A stretch of DNA of 64,000 nt from Bradyrhizobium sp. CSA112 (GCF_029051645.1 NZ_JAACFS010000017.1:62001-126000); one strand, 5' to 3'; counted from the stretch's first letter, positions 27,051-35,647 are shown. Notes: generated by a model from the letters alone, not told the origin. Numbers and translations are program-made.

Positions 27051-28589
27051 ATGATCGACGTCGACCGACCGTTTCGGAATCAGGACCCACTTGACGAGAA
27101 CGTGCGCAGCGGTGCCGAGGGATCGGGCGTCGGCACCTGGGGTCTGGATTTTTCAACCCGGAGGCTGGACTGGTCCAGCACCACCCGAAAGCTGTTCGGC
27201 GTCGCGCCGGATACGGCTGTCGATTACGAGCTTTTCCTTTCCCTTCTGGACTCGCAGGAGCGTGACCACACGACCAAGGCCGTGCAGCAGTCGATCGACA
27301 CCGGCTGCAATTTCGACGTTCAGTACCGGTTGCCCCAGTCGGATGACGGTCGCTGGGTGCGTGCGCTCGGCGCTGTCGTCAATGGTCCCGATGGCGGCCC
27401 TGCGCGGCTCAGCGGCGTCATGATCGATATCGACCGTGAGAAACGCCTCGAGGACGCAGTTAGGACTCGCGAGAGTCACTTTCGCTCGATCCTCGATACG
27501 ATCCCGGATGCGATGATCGTGATCAATGAGCATGGCATCATGCAGTTCTTCTCCAGCGCTGCCGAGCGTCAATTTGGCTACACCGAATCTGAGGCGATCG
27601 GAAGAAACATCAGCGAGTTGATGCCGGAGCCGGATCGCGGCCGTCATGACGGATACATCGCCCGATACCTGAAGACAGGTGAACGACGCATCATCGGCAT
27701 TGGCCGCATCGTGACCGGCATGCGCAAGGACGGCACCACGTTTCCGATGCATCTCACTATCGGCGAGATGCAGTCGGGCGGGAAGCCCTACTTTACGGGC
27801 TTTGTCCGCGACCTTACGGAGCAGCAGCAGACCCAGGCACGGTTGCAGGAACTACAATCCGAACTGGTCCACGTCTCACGCCTCAGCGCGATGGGCGAGA
27901 TGGCTTCCGCCCTCGCCCACGAGCTCAATCAGCCTTTGTCGGCGATCAGCAATTACATGAAAGGATCGCGCCGCCTGCTGGCCGGCAGCACCGACGCCAA
28001 CGCGCCAAAGATCGAGGCTGCTCTCGATCGTGCCGCGGAGCAGGCGATCCGCGCCGGCGATATCATCCGGCGATTGCGCAACTTCGTCGGGCGCGACGCG
28101 TCCGAGAAGCGCGTCGAGAGTCTTTCGAAGATGGTCGAAGAGGCCGGCGCGCTCGGACTCACCGGCGCCCGCGAACAGGGCGTGTTTCTCCGCTTCAACC
28201 TGGATCCGTCGTGCGATTTGGTGCTTGCCGACAGGGTCCAGATTCAGCAGGTCCTGGTCAACCTGTTCCGAAATGCGCTGGAAGCGATGGCCCCTTCGAC
28301 GCACCGCGAGCTGATTGCCTCAAACACCAGGGCCGCAGATGATATGATTGAAATAGCCGTTTCGGACACCGGAGCTGGATTCGCTGGCGATGCCCTTGCG
28401 AACCTGTTTCAACCGTTTTTCACCACGAAGGAAACCGGCATGGGCGTCGGGCTTTCGATCAGCCGCACGATCATCGAAACCCATGGTGGCCGGATGTGGG
28501 CTGAGACAAACAAGTCAGGGGGTGCGACGTTCCGCTTCACCCTGCCCGCCTCACCCACCAAGGATCTGATCGATGCCGCAGAGCGCTAA
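27051..28589 (+). CDS. fixL: Oxygen-sensor histidine kinase FixL
   Basis: Starting at 27051 the protein has 512 residues, close to Bradyrhizobium FixL (505). It has two PAS domains; the second binds heme through H199 (RHDGYIARY), with R219 (IIGIGRIVTG) at the oxygen-contact position. H290 in ALAHELNQPL is the phosphorylation site, followed by N, G1 and G2 boxes. No membrane helix is present, as in Bradyrhizobium and unlike Sinorhizobium. The frame is open to 26802 but the extension matches nothing. It overlaps fixJ by 17 bp. Confidence 0.93.
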   Translation: MIDVDRPFRNQDPLDENVRSGAEGSGVGTWGLDFSTRRLDWSSTTRKLFGVAPDTAVDYELFLSLLDSQERDHTTKAVQQSIDTGCNFDVQYRLPQSDDGRWVRALGAVVNGPDGGPARLSGVMIDIDREKRLEDAVRTRESHFRSILDTIPDAMIVINEHGIMQFFSSAAERQFGYTESEAIGRNISELMPEPDRGRHDGYIARYLKTGERRIIGIGRIVTGMRKDGTTFPMHLTIGEMQSGGKPYFTGFVRDLTEQQQTQARLQELQSELVHVSRLSAMGEMASALAHELNQPLSAISNYMKGSRRLLAGSTDANAPKIEAALDRAAEQAIRAGDIIRRLRNFVGRDASEKRVESLSKMVEEAGALGLTGAREQGVFLRFNLDPSCDLVLADRVQIQQVLVNLFRNALEAMAPSTHRELIASNTRAADDMIEIAVSDTGAGFAGDALANLFQPFFTTKETGMGVGLSISRTIIETHGGRMWAETNKSGGATFRFTLPASPTKDLIDAAER

Positions 28590-29190
28590 AGTCTATGTCA
28601 TCGACGACGACCCGGCGATGCGCGACTCGCTGGATTTCCTGCTGGGATCTGCCGGCTTCAACGTGCGTCTCTTTGATTCCGCCCAGGTTTTTCTGGACGA
28701 GCTCGCAAGCCTGGACGCCGGCTGTGTGGTCACGGACGTGCGCATGCCAGGGATTGATGGCATTGAGCTGCTGCGTCAGCTGAATTCGGGGGAGCGAAAG
28801 CTTCCCGTGATCGTCATGACCGGTCATGGCGACGTGCCGCTGGCCGTCGAAGCAATGAAACTCGGGGCGCTCGATTTTCTCGAAAAGCCATTCGAGGACG
28901 ACCGACTGATCGGAATGATCGAGACCGCCCTCGCGGAAAACGAAAGCGGCTCGAAAAGTGAGGCGCTGTCCGCCGATCTGGCTGCGCGGGTAGCCAGCCT
29001 CACCCAACGCGAACGCCAGGTGATGCAGGGGCTGGTAACGGGGCAATCGAACAAGACGATCGCCAGGGAATACGATATCAGCCCTCGCACGGTGGAAGTC
29101 TATCGGGCGAACGTCATGACCAAGATGCAGGCCGGTAACCTTTCTGAACTGGTCCGGTTCGCGATCCGGGCTGGATTCATCGAAGATTGA
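28573..29190 (+). CDS. fixJ: Response regulator FixJ
   Basis: A 205-residue FixL partner with a receiver domain (phospho-acceptor D55 in VVTDVRMPGIDG, K in DFLEKPF) and a LuxR-type HTH (SLTQRERQVMQGLVTGQSNKT). When phosphorylated at low oxygen it activates fixK2. Its stop codon overlaps an exact FixK box (29187-29200). Confidence 0.94.
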   Translation: MPQSAKVYVIDDDPAMRDSLDFLLGSAGFNVRLFDSAQVFLDELASLDAGCVVTDVRMPGIDGIELLRQLNSGERKLPVIVMTGHGDVPLAVEAMKLGALDFLEKPFEDDRLIGMIETALAENESGSKSEALSADLAARVASLTQRERQVMQGLVTGQSNKTIAREYDISPRTVEVYRANVMTKMQAGNLSELVRFAIRAGFIED

Positions 29191-29200
29191 GCCAAGTCAA
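29187..29200. promoter_or_regulatory. FixK2/FNR box (exact) overlapping the fixJ stop
   Basis: TTGAGCCAAGTCAA contains the fixJ TGA stop (29188-29190). Its centre is 100 bp before ATG 29294. It could give the receiver gene and fixK2 their own FixK-dependent promoter, or mediate feedback by FixK2. Confidence 0.65.
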
Positions 29201-29293
29201 TTCGGAGATGACGGAGCCGGCTATCTTGCCGGAATGACCAACAGCCGCGACAGCTCTAACGGGACCGGGACCGGCCCTGCTCCCAGGAAATCG

Positions 29294-29668
29294 ATGGTTT
29301 ACGTCGTTGATGATGATTACGACGTTCGGGCATCGTTGCGATTTCTCCTGGAGACAGAGGGTTTCGATGTCCGCACCTTCCGCAGCGGCACCGCCCTGCT
29401 TGGCTCGTCAACGCGGCACCGGGCGGATTGCCTTGTCGTGGACTACAAAATGTCGGAGATCGACGGCCTGGAGCTGGCCCACCGGCTGCGGGGCCTCGAC
29501 GTGCGTACGCCGATCGTCCTGATCACGGGATATCCGGACGAAAACATTTCGGCCAAGGCGGGCTCGGCCGGGGTTCGGCAGGTACTTTTGAAGCCGAACC
29601 TGGGAATGAATCTGGTCGATTGCGTCCGAAACGCGATCAATAACCGCCCGGCGGCAAGTCACGCTTAG
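29294..29668 (+). CDS. Single-domain response regulator between fixJ and fixK2
   Basis: A 124-residue receiver-only protein with acidic pocket DDD near residue 6, D50 as phospho-acceptor in VVDYKMSEIDG and the lysine of LLKPN. No output domain follows. The frame opens at ATG 29234, but a FixK promoter at 29187-29200 would start near there, and AGGAAATCG precedes ATG 29294, so I favour the shorter form. The same gene order occurs in Bradyrhizobium. It may act as a phosphate sink for FixL or another kinase. Confidence 0.82.
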   Translation: MVYVVDDDYDVRASLRFLLETEGFDVRTFRSGTALLGSSTRHRADCLVVDYKMSEIDGLELAHRLRGLDVRTPIVLITGYPDENISAKAGSAGVRQVLLKPNLGMNLVDCVRNAINNRPAASHA

Positions 29669-29695
29669 AGCACGGGCCGCCTCCGTAAAACCCCG

Positions 29696-29711
29696 TAAGG
29701 GAATGCCCTTA
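29696..29711. promoter_or_regulatory. Inverted repeat before fixK2, candidate FixJ-P site
   Basis: TAAGGG-AATG-CCCTTA is a perfect 6-bp inverted repeat 73-89 bp before the fixK2 ATG, in the place where phosphorylated FixJ should bind. The repeat could also form a weak hairpin, but no T-tract follows. Confidence 0.5.
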
Positions 29712-29784
29712 GGATATCGACCGAAATATCGGGCCGCAAAAAACACCACTACACCAAGCCATCCCGCATCGAGGAGATGGCAAA

Positions 29785-30489
29785 ATGCTCACCCAGACGA
29801 TCACCACCCCCGCAGTCCCGGCAACCAAGGTTTTCACCGCCCCGCGCACCCCGGCTGCCCCGGCCATCGACCAGTTCGGCGTGATCGCCAGCTGTGCAGG
29901 CGTAATCGCCACCGAATTTTCCTACCGGAAAGACGAGGAAGTTTACGGCGAAGGCGAGCCTTCCGAATATGTCTATCAGGTGATCCGCGGTGCGGTTCGT
30001 ACCTACAAGCTTCTAAACGACGGACGGCGCCAGATCGGCGCGTTTCATCTGCCCGGTGATGTGTTCGGTCTCGATGCCGGTTCGACGCATCGCCTGACCG
30101 CCGAAGCCATCGCAGATACCACCGTACGCCTAGTGAAGCGTCGCAGTCTCGAAGCCGCCGCGGGATCGAATGTTCAGGTTGCCCATAGTCTCTGGACCAT
30201 GACCGCACGCGATCTCCGGCACGCCGAAGATCATATGCTGCTTCTCGGTCGCAAGACTGCAATAGAAAAGGTTGCCACTTTCCTGCTGGAAATGGATCGG
30301 CGGCTCGCCAAGGCCGGCATGATGGCGCTGCCGATGTGCCGCCGCGATATCGGCGATTATCTCGGTCTGACGCTCGAAACCGTGTCGCGGACACTTTCAC
30401 AGCTCAGCGGCCAGGGCATCCTGGTGTTTTCGAGCGCCCGTCAAATCGTGCTGCGCAATCGCCAGCGGCTGGCCGATATGGACGCCTGA
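29785..30489 (+). CDS. fixK2: Crp/Fnr regulator FixK2
   Basis: A 234-residue activator without the N-terminal Cys cluster of FNR, so it is controlled by FixLJ rather than directly by oxygen. C185 in ALPMCRRDIGDYLG corresponds to the redox-sensitive C183 of Bradyrhizobium FixK2. The recognition helix TLETVSRTLSQL should read TTGA half-sites. GGAG precedes the ATG. It is the likely master of the many TTGA-N6-TCAA boxes here, shared with the FNR-type protein at 23979. Confidence 0.93.
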   Translation: MLTQTITTPAVPATKVFTAPRTPAAPAIDQFGVIASCAGVIATEFSYRKDEEVYGEGEPSEYVYQVIRGAVRTYKLLNDGRRQIGAFHLPGDVFGLDAGSTHRLTAEAIADTTVRLVKRRSLEAAAGSNVQVAHSLWTMTARDLRHAEDHMLLLGRKTAIEKVATFLLEMDRRLAKAGMMALPMCRRDIGDYLGLTLETVSRTLSQLSGQGILVFSSARQIVLRNRQRLADMDA

Positions 30490-30524
30490 GAGCGCGACAC
30501 CGTGCGGAAGGACCGGAGGACAAG

Positions 30525-30788
30525 ATGGACAGTTACCGCGTCTCCTTCTACAAGCATCTTCTGAATTCGGACGGCCATAGTTTCAAGTGCCTCCAGCGCT
30601 CGGTCGACGTCCAATCCGACGGCCCGTCCCAAGCGCTGGTGCAGGCGGAACGGCTCGTCGACAACGAGCGCCTGAACGCCGACTGCGTCGAGGTGATGCA
30701 TCTGGCGGGCAGCCAACCTGAATTCGGACGTCCATCGAGCCATTCGCCCGCGCCCATCAACCACACCCGGAACCGCGTCGCACCATGA
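30525..30788 (+). CDS. Conserved hypothetical protein downstream of fixK2
   Basis: An 87-residue soluble protein starting MDSYRVSFYKHLLNSDGHSF, with GGAGGACAAG before the ATG. The N-terminal half looks like a compact alpha/beta fold (a Cys at about residue 23 and ERLVDNERLNADCVEVMHL); the tail is Pro/Ser-rich. It lies 35 bp after fixK2 and 12 bp before the LysE gene, so it may be co-transcribed. Function unknown. Confidence 0.6.
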   Translation: MDSYRVSFYKHLLNSDGHSFKCLQRSVDVQSDGPSQALVQAERLVDNERLNADCVEVMHLAGSQPEFGRPSSHSPAPINHTRNRVAP

Positions 30789-30800
30789 ACTGACCGCGTC

Positions 30801-31454
30801 ATGGATCGAATCCTGGAGCTTGCGGCGGGCGGCGCGTCGCTAAATTCGCCGCTTCCTGCATTCGTTCTGACGTCGCTCATCATCGAAATGACGCCAGGAC
30901 CGAACATGGCGTATCTGGCTGTGCTCGGCGCCAGTCATGGCCGCCTTGCCGGGTTCTCCGCCGTGCTTGGCGTCGCCCTTGGACTGGCGATTCTGGGCAT
31001 CGCGGTCGGGCTCGGCGGCGGATCGCTGCTGCTGAACAGTCGCGTTTTCTACGAAAGTCTTCGCTGGGCCGGCGCGCTATACCTGTGCTGGCTCGCGCTT
31101 GATAGTTGGAGGGAAGCCAGGCAACCGATCGAGGCCGTACCGCACAACCAATCATCTCACTTCACCCATTTCCGTCGTGGGTTGGTCACCAATCTTCTGA
31201 ACCCGAAGGCGGCACTTTTCTTCATTGCCGTGCTCCCCGAATTCATCCAAGGTCCGCCTTCGGCACACGAACTGGCGATTCTGGTTTCCATCTATGTCGG
31301 CGTCGCCACACTCGTGCATAGCCTGATCGTGGTGCTGGCCGGCGGGCTGCAGGCGTTCTTCGCAGCACCGCGACGGCGTGAAATGGCGGGTAATTTTTTT
31401 GCCGTCCTGCTTCTCGCTATTGCCGTCTGGCTGTTCGTGAGCGGCCGCCGCTGA
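30801..31454 (+). CDS. LysE/RhtB family exporter
   Basis: A 217-residue inner-membrane protein of six helices with the family motif TPGPNMAYLAVLGASHGRLAG. RhtB-type proteins export amino acids or related small molecules; the substrate here cannot be told. Length is typical (about 205-220). Confidence 0.85.
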   Translation: MDRILELAAGGASLNSPLPAFVLTSLIIEMTPGPNMAYLAVLGASHGRLAGFSAVLGVALGLAILGIAVGLGGGSLLLNSRVFYESLRWAGALYLCWLALDSWREARQPIEAVPHNQSSHFTHFRRGLVTNLLNPKAALFFIAVLPEFIQGPPSAHELAILVSIYVGVATLVHSLIVVLAGGLQAFFAAPRRREMAGNFFAVLLLAIAVWLFVSGRR

Positions 31455-31492
31455 CGCGCCCCGACACCTCTCTCGAAACTTCACCGTGATTC

Positions 31493-31506
31493 TTGCGCTT
31501 GCTCAA
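31493..31506. promoter_or_regulatory. FixK2/FNR-like box (one mismatch)
   Basis: TTGCGCTTGCTCAA has TTGC in place of TTGA in the left half and is centred 75 bp before the copper chaperone gene at 31575. Confidence 0.55.
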
Positions 31507-31574
31507 AGCTGAAACCGCGACCTCGATCCATTCTGACGCATAACGCGCGAGACCTGCGCACCGGAGAAAGTATC

Positions 31575-32426
31575 ATGAGATATGCAACGATCGGATTGGC
31601 TTGTGGCCTCGCCTGCTGGATTTTGCTTACAGCGGCCGCGCATGCCGAAGTCACCGTGGGCAATCTCGTCATCACGAAAGCCTGGAGCCGTGCCACACCG
31701 GGAGGTGCGCAAGTTGCGGGCGGATATCTCAGCATCGAGAACAAGGGATCGTTGCCCGATCGCCTGTTGTCCGCCTCGACCAATGCCGCGAGAAAAGTCG
31801 AAATTCACGAAATGGCCCTCGACAAGGGCATCATGACCATGCGCCCGATCGACGGTGGGCTGTTCATCGACGCCGGCAAAACCGTGAAGTTCGAGCCTGG
31901 CGGTCGGCATCTGATGTTGATCGGTCTAGCAGCGCCGCTTACGGAAGGCGAGCAGGTCGCAGTATCGCTGGCGTTCGAGCAGGCCGGCCACGTGAGCGTA
32001 CCGTTTGCGGTCCAAGGCATCGGCGGTCGCGCGCCGGATCCCCTGACCAGGGTCGAGGCGGCGCTGAAGCGCTCACCCGCCGTAGCCGCCGATGATCCTG
32101 ACGAGCCCTTCTTCGCGCATTTCTGTAACAGCAAGGCAATGGCCAACATCACGGTATCTCCGGGCCGAGCCGGTCCGGTCGAGATCACCATCCAGCTGGA
32201 AGATGACGACGAGCGACCGCTCACCACGGCTCTGGGCGTATCGGTGACGCTCGCCAATCCGGACAAGGGCATCGCACCGGTGACGGCGATCGCCGAACAT
32301 GTCGGCGATGACAAGTGGATGGTGCAGATGGACGCGCTGCAATCCGGGCGCTGGTCGCTCGATCTCGGCATCAGGCTGTCGGCTACCGATGCAGTGAATA
32401 TCGAGGCTCCGATCCTGATCCGGTGA
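31575..32426 (+). CDS. PCu(A)C copper chaperone fused to a YtkA/FixH-like domain
   Basis: A 283-residue periplasmic protein with a signal peptide (about 1-24), a PCu(A)C domain (about 25-150) with copper ligands H78, M89, H112 and M114, and a C-terminal immunoglobulin-like domain (about 185-283) resembling YtkA/FixH-type domains. PCu(A)C proteins deliver Cu(I) to oxidases, so a role in loading the cbb3 CuB site is likely. Typical PCu(A)C proteins are about 150-170 residues, so the second domain is a fusion. Confidence 0.83.
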   Translation: MRYATIGLACGLACWILLTAAAHAEVTVGNLVITKAWSRATPGGAQVAGGYLSIENKGSLPDRLLSASTNAARKVEIHEMALDKGIMTMRPIDGGLFIDAGKTVKFEPGGRHLMLIGLAAPLTEGEQVAVSLAFEQAGHVSVPFAVQGIGGRAPDPLTRVEAALKRSPAVAADDPDEPFFAHFCNSKAMANITVSPGRAGPVEITIQLEDDDERPLTTALGVSVTLANPDKGIAPVTAIAEHVGDDKWMVQMDALQSGRWSLDLGIRLSATDAVNIEAPILIR

Positions 32427-32448
32427 ACCAAGGCTGGCGGACCCACCC

Positions 32449-33183
32449 ATGGACACCTTGGCAACACGTCCGAGTTGGGTGCCGCAGCCCGTGCTCGATC
32501 TCGCGAACCGTCTGGGCGCGCGCACGGACGGCGCCGCGGTCAGGCTGACGCAGCATGGCACGATGCGCAGCGGGCCCGGGGCTCGCCGCATGAAGTTTTC
32601 AGCAGAGCAAACCATTCAATTGAGACGACCGGGCTTCGAATGGCGCGCATCGACCGGTCCCGCCGGCTGCATTACCGTGATTGACGCTTTGCAACGGGGT
32701 AGTACGACGTCGGAGGTCCGGCTTCTCGGGTGCGTTCGGCTGGCCGGCACGAAGCTGGATGATGCCGCTGCGCTCCTCAAAGGACAACTCTTGCGCTACC
32801 TCGCCGAACTCGCTTGGGCTCCGGACGCCATACTGCAGAACGCGTTGCTGCAATGGAGCGCCAATGGCAATTCGCTACACGTCGCCGTGCAGCACCGCGA
32901 TGTCAGGTGCGTACTGGGTATCACGCTCGATGAGGAAGGCCGGATTGGCTCGGTGTTTACCCCCAACCGACCCCGCAAGGAAGATGGCGGCTTCGTCGAG
33001 CGGCCATGGCTGGGTAACTTTTCAGACTACAGGAACCATCGGGGGCGCTGGCTTCCATTCAAGGGCGAGGTCGGCTGGGTTCTGGACGGAGGTCTGGTCA
33101 ACGTGTGGCAGGGGGAAATAACGAGCTGGGAGACGGACGAGATCCCGGCTTTTGAACCGGCACACCGACGAGAACGCCACTGA
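32449..33183 (+). CDS. DUF6544 family protein
   Basis: A 244-residue soluble protein whose pattern (WRASTGPAG, LAELAWAPDAIL, and LGNFSDYRNHRGRWLPFKGE) fits DUF6544. Its function is unknown. It lies 22 bp after the copper chaperone and may share its transcript. No signal peptide is present. Confidence 0.7.
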   Translation: MDTLATRPSWVPQPVLDLANRLGARTDGAAVRLTQHGTMRSGPGARRMKFSAEQTIQLRRPGFEWRASTGPAGCITVIDALQRGSTTSEVRLLGCVRLAGTKLDDAAALLKGQLLRYLAELAWAPDAILQNALLQWSANGNSLHVAVQHRDVRCVLGITLDEEGRIGSVFTPNRPRKEDGGFVERPWLGNFSDYRNHRGRWLPFKGEVGWVLDGGLVNVWQGEITSWETDEIPAFEPAHRRERH

Positions 33184-33595
33184 ACATGCCGAGGCAAATC
33201 CGAGGAACGCTGCGGCGCAAGCGATGCCGGCACGCGCGATGGAGATGAGTTTGTCTCCACTTTGGATCGGATCTGGCCGTTCCAAGCATTATAGCCAAGC
33301 AGGCCTGAGCTTCTTTGCCTTGGCGCGATGACGACGGCCATCGCGGCATCGATGCGGAAGCTCAGCAAAGGAGGCAACACGATGCGCTTGTTTGAGCGGC
33401 CAAAACTTTCGGATTCATGTCGATCGACACCCGGAACGATTCGGAAAATGCCCCGCGACTCGCGCCGACGCACCCCTTGAACTGGCACGTGCTGCGACCA
33501 TTGCTCGAGCAATGCGGAGCTCCCCACCGCACGCTAAAGCGGGGAAGCGGCCCCAAGGGTCCGCCTTCCTTCTCCATCCGTCGTTTCTTCGGCAG
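33184..33595. other. Intergenic region with a possible 32-codon ORF
   Basis: The only coding hint is 33382-33480 on the plus strand, 32 codons from an ATG preceded by an excellent AAAGGAGG, beginning MRLFERPKLSDS. It ends early and its composition drifts to Arg-rich, so it may be a truncated gene. A CCCC/GGGG-arm hairpin follows at about 33521-33544. Confidence 0.35.
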
Positions 33596-34051
33596 TTACC
33601 TGGCGGCCGTCTTGTTGCTGGCGAGCCTTTCGAACAGGGTAGCGAATACCTGTTTGGCCTTTCCGACCTGGGGCACCGCTTTGGCCTGCTCTTCATTGGC
33701 CGGCGCTCCCACCACGACCATCGCCACCATGCCCATGCCGTAATGCGGCGCGCATTTGACGCCATAGATCCCGGCCTGATCAAATTTGACTGCAACATCT
33801 TCGCCCATCTTGCCGACGAAGGACGTTCCGCCGTCCGGCAGCATGCCCTTGATGGTCTCGGCATTATGACCCTTGTCGGTTGACACGAATTTGACGGTAT
33901 CGCCCGGCGCGATCTTAACCAGGGCCGGTTCGAAGACCATCACGCCTTCGGTTCCCCTATTAAGCATCTTGACCTCGACCTCGGCCGCCATCGCGCCACC
34001 GGCCATTGCCACGGCCGCGAGAGCCAAGGCCGCCAACAAACGTCTACGCAT
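33596..34051 (-). CDS. Pseudoazurin, copy 1
   Basis: A 151-residue blue copper protein with a signal peptide (about 1-22). Type 1 copper ligands are H62, C100, H103 and M108 (CAPHYGMGM). Pseudoazurin donates electrons to nitrite or nitrous oxide reductases and cytochrome peroxidase in the periplasm. GGAGATCAG precedes ATG 34051; the frame open to 34270 is not coding. The C-terminal tail is about 25 residues longer than in copy 2. Confidence 0.92.
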   Translation of the reverse strand: MRRRLLAALALAAVAMAGGAMAAEVEVKMLNRGTEGVMVFEPALVKIAPGDTVKFVSTDKGHNAETIKGMLPDGGTSFVGKMGEDVAVKFDQAGIYGVKCAPHYGMGMVAMVVVGAPANEEQAKAVPQVGKAKQVFATLFERLASNKTAAR

Positions 34052-34389
34052 TCTGATCTCCTGTGGATCGGTTGGGTCGCCAAGCGGACCCCATGCGCAA
34101 ACATCTAATTCCCGGCGGCCCGTGGGAAATTGTCCTAACGCAATCTTATGGTCGATTTCCGCGATGTATGATGTGTTCGCGCCAGAAGTTCTCATTTCCC
34201 GCCGTTTCCGGGCACGGCATCCGGAAAGTCCGATGGTCTCGCTCGACCGCGCCATCGTGGTCGTCGACAAAAAGCGTGCCAGCGAGCTGTCGCTGAAACC
34301 CGGTGCAAGCCGTGATCAACGGACGTGCCATTCGGCGGGCGGTGCTAGGCGCTGCTCGCGGTGCGGCAGCGCGCAGAAAATCCGGACGT

Positions 34390-34403
34390 TTGATCACGAT
34401 CAA
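34390..34403. promoter_or_regulatory. FixK2/FNR box (exact) before the XRE regulator
   Basis: TTGATCACGATCAA is a fully palindromic box. Its centre is 57 bp before the GTG at 34453 and 110 bp before ATG 34507. Confidence 0.7.
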
Positions 34404-34452
34404 TGCGTCGGCCATTCGTTTCGCGATCATGACGATGCGAAAGGGGTGGAGC

Positions 34453-34740
34453 GTGGCGCGCAGCGAGAGTTTAATCGACACTGAAGCACCCCGGTCCCAC
34501 CGGGCGATGCCCTATGACGAGGACGGGCGCCTGCCTCACGAAAGCGAGTTTCTCGCGCAGCTCGGGTGTCGGGTCCGCGAAGCGCGCGCGCTGCGCGGCA
34601 TGTCGCGGCGGGAACTCGCGCGCTTGTCCGGCATGTCGGAGCGCTATGTTGCCCTGATAGAGGCGGGCAAGGGCAACATCTCGATCGTGCGGCTGTTGCG
34701 GATCGCGCTGGTGTTCCGCGACGATACGCCGGCTGCTTGA
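34453..34740 (+). CDS. XRE-family HTH regulator, BoxR/BzdR N-domain type, without effector domain
   Basis: About 95 residues consisting of one XRE helix-turn-helix (REARALRGMSRRELARLSGM, then SERYVALIEAGKGNIS). This closely resembles the DNA-binding half of BoxR/BzdR regulators, which carry a C-terminal shikimate-kinase-like domain that binds benzoyl-CoA. Here the protein ends right after the HTH, so the sensor half is missing. GTG 34453 follows GGGGTGGAG at promoter-compatible spacing; ATG 34507 is the alternative start. Confidence 0.6.
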   Translation: MARSESLIDTEAPRSHRAMPYDEDGRLPHESEFLAQLGCRVREARALRGMSRRELARLSGMSERYVALIEAGKGNISIVRLLRIALVFRDDTPAA

Positions 34741-34815
34741 CGACGATCGCGCAGCGCCCCTCACGCGAGTCCGCGCGCGATTGATCACGATCGTGACTGC
34801 CATGTCGTCCCGGGG

Positions 34816-35130
34816 TCAGTTGACTGCGGCGAAACCAAGCGAGGCTCGGACGACCGGTGCGATGCGTTCCGGAGTCCAGGGTGGATCGAACGTCATTTCG
34901 ACGTCGACCGAGCCGACGCCCGGCACCCGTGAGACACTGTTCACCACACCGTCTTTCAGGAAACCAGTCGCGGGGCAACCCGGGCTAGTTGCCGTCATCG
35001 TAATGCCGACTGCGTCGTCGACGATCGAGATATCGTAGACGAAGCCGAGATCGACGATGTTGTGACCGAGCTCGGGATCGATCACAACGCGCATCGCGTC
35101 GCGAATCAGGTCGACCAGCTCGCCTGTCAT
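34816..35130 (-). CDS. MIP18/DUF59 iron-sulfur assembly factor
   Basis: A 104-residue DUF59 protein (VIDPELGHNIVDLGFVYDI, with the Cys of SPGCPATGFLKD) of the SufT/PaaD type. It helps mature or repair Fe-S clusters. Last gene of the nnrS operon; its ATG overlaps the stop of the DUF2249 gene. In an NO-defence operon a repair role is plausible. Confidence 0.85.
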   Translation of the reverse strand: MTGELVDLIRDAMRVVIDPELGHNIVDLGFVYDISIVDDAVGITMTATSPGCPATGFLKDGVVNSVSRVPGVGSVDVEMTFDPPWTPERIAPVVRASLGFAAVN

Positions 35131-35630
35131 GACGGTGCCCTGACGGTAAGTTGATAGGTTGCACCGTCTGGCGTGAAGCCGCCGAGCCAGTGATACCCAC
35201 GCTTCTCAAGCTGAGGGAACAGGAATACCGGCTCGCGACGCAGCAGCGCCGAAAGGGTCTCGCCGGGCTCCAGTTTCTCGGCGGCCGCGAGGATTCTAAC
35301 CATGGGCTCCGGAGGATCGAGGTCGCGATTGTCGAGCTTGACAGTGGGCTGCGGCCAATTGTCGAACGTCGGCGTGGCGATCGGAGCGGCCGTCTGCTGC
35401 TTCGCCGCCGGCGTGAACAGGACTTCCCACTCGCCGGCGTCGAGAGCCCGCTCGGAGTGCACGAATCCCTTGTCCCCCATGACGGCGAACAGGGGGACCG
35501 GCTTGAACGTCGCGTAGAGGCGAAGCCCCTGCCCAGGCTCGAGGCTTTCGAGCGCGGACATGATGACCGAGAACGGTTCGCCACCTGCGCGTAAGATCGG
35601 ACGGACGTCGACGTCGACATATTCGGTCAT
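35127..35630 (-). CDS. Tandem DUF2249 protein
   Basis: A 167-residue protein with two DUF2249 units: one N-terminal (VDVRPILRAGGEPFSVIM, ending FKPVPLFAVMGDKG) and one C-terminal (LDNRDLDPPEPMVRILAAAE, ending RREPVFLFPQLEKRGY). DUF2249 domains are TusA-like in fold and recur with hemerythrins, NnrS and denitrification genes. Their reaction is unknown. It overlaps the next gene by 4 bp and lies 17 bp after the membrane protein gene. Confidence 0.85.
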   Translation of the reverse strand: MTEYVDVDVRPILRAGGEPFSVIMSALESLEPGQGLRLYATFKPVPLFAVMGDKGFVHSERALDAGEWEVLFTPAAKQQTAAPIATPTFDNWPQPTVKLDNRDLDPPEPMVRILAAAEKLEPGETLSALLRREPVFLFPQLEKRGYHWLGGFTPDGATYQLTVRAPS

Positions 35631-35647
35631 ATTTCTTCCTTTCGCTT

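Noticed and set aside
28573..28589. fixL-fixJ overlap as a sign of a frameshift or fusion
   Set aside because: A short overlap with a separate ATG for fixJ is simple translational coupling; both proteins have normal lengths.
34130..34143. TTGTCCTAACGCAA upstream of pseudoazurin copy 1 as a FixK/NnrR box
   Set aside because: It has two mismatches, one in each half. The spacing (85 bp) is acceptable but the match is too weak to claim.
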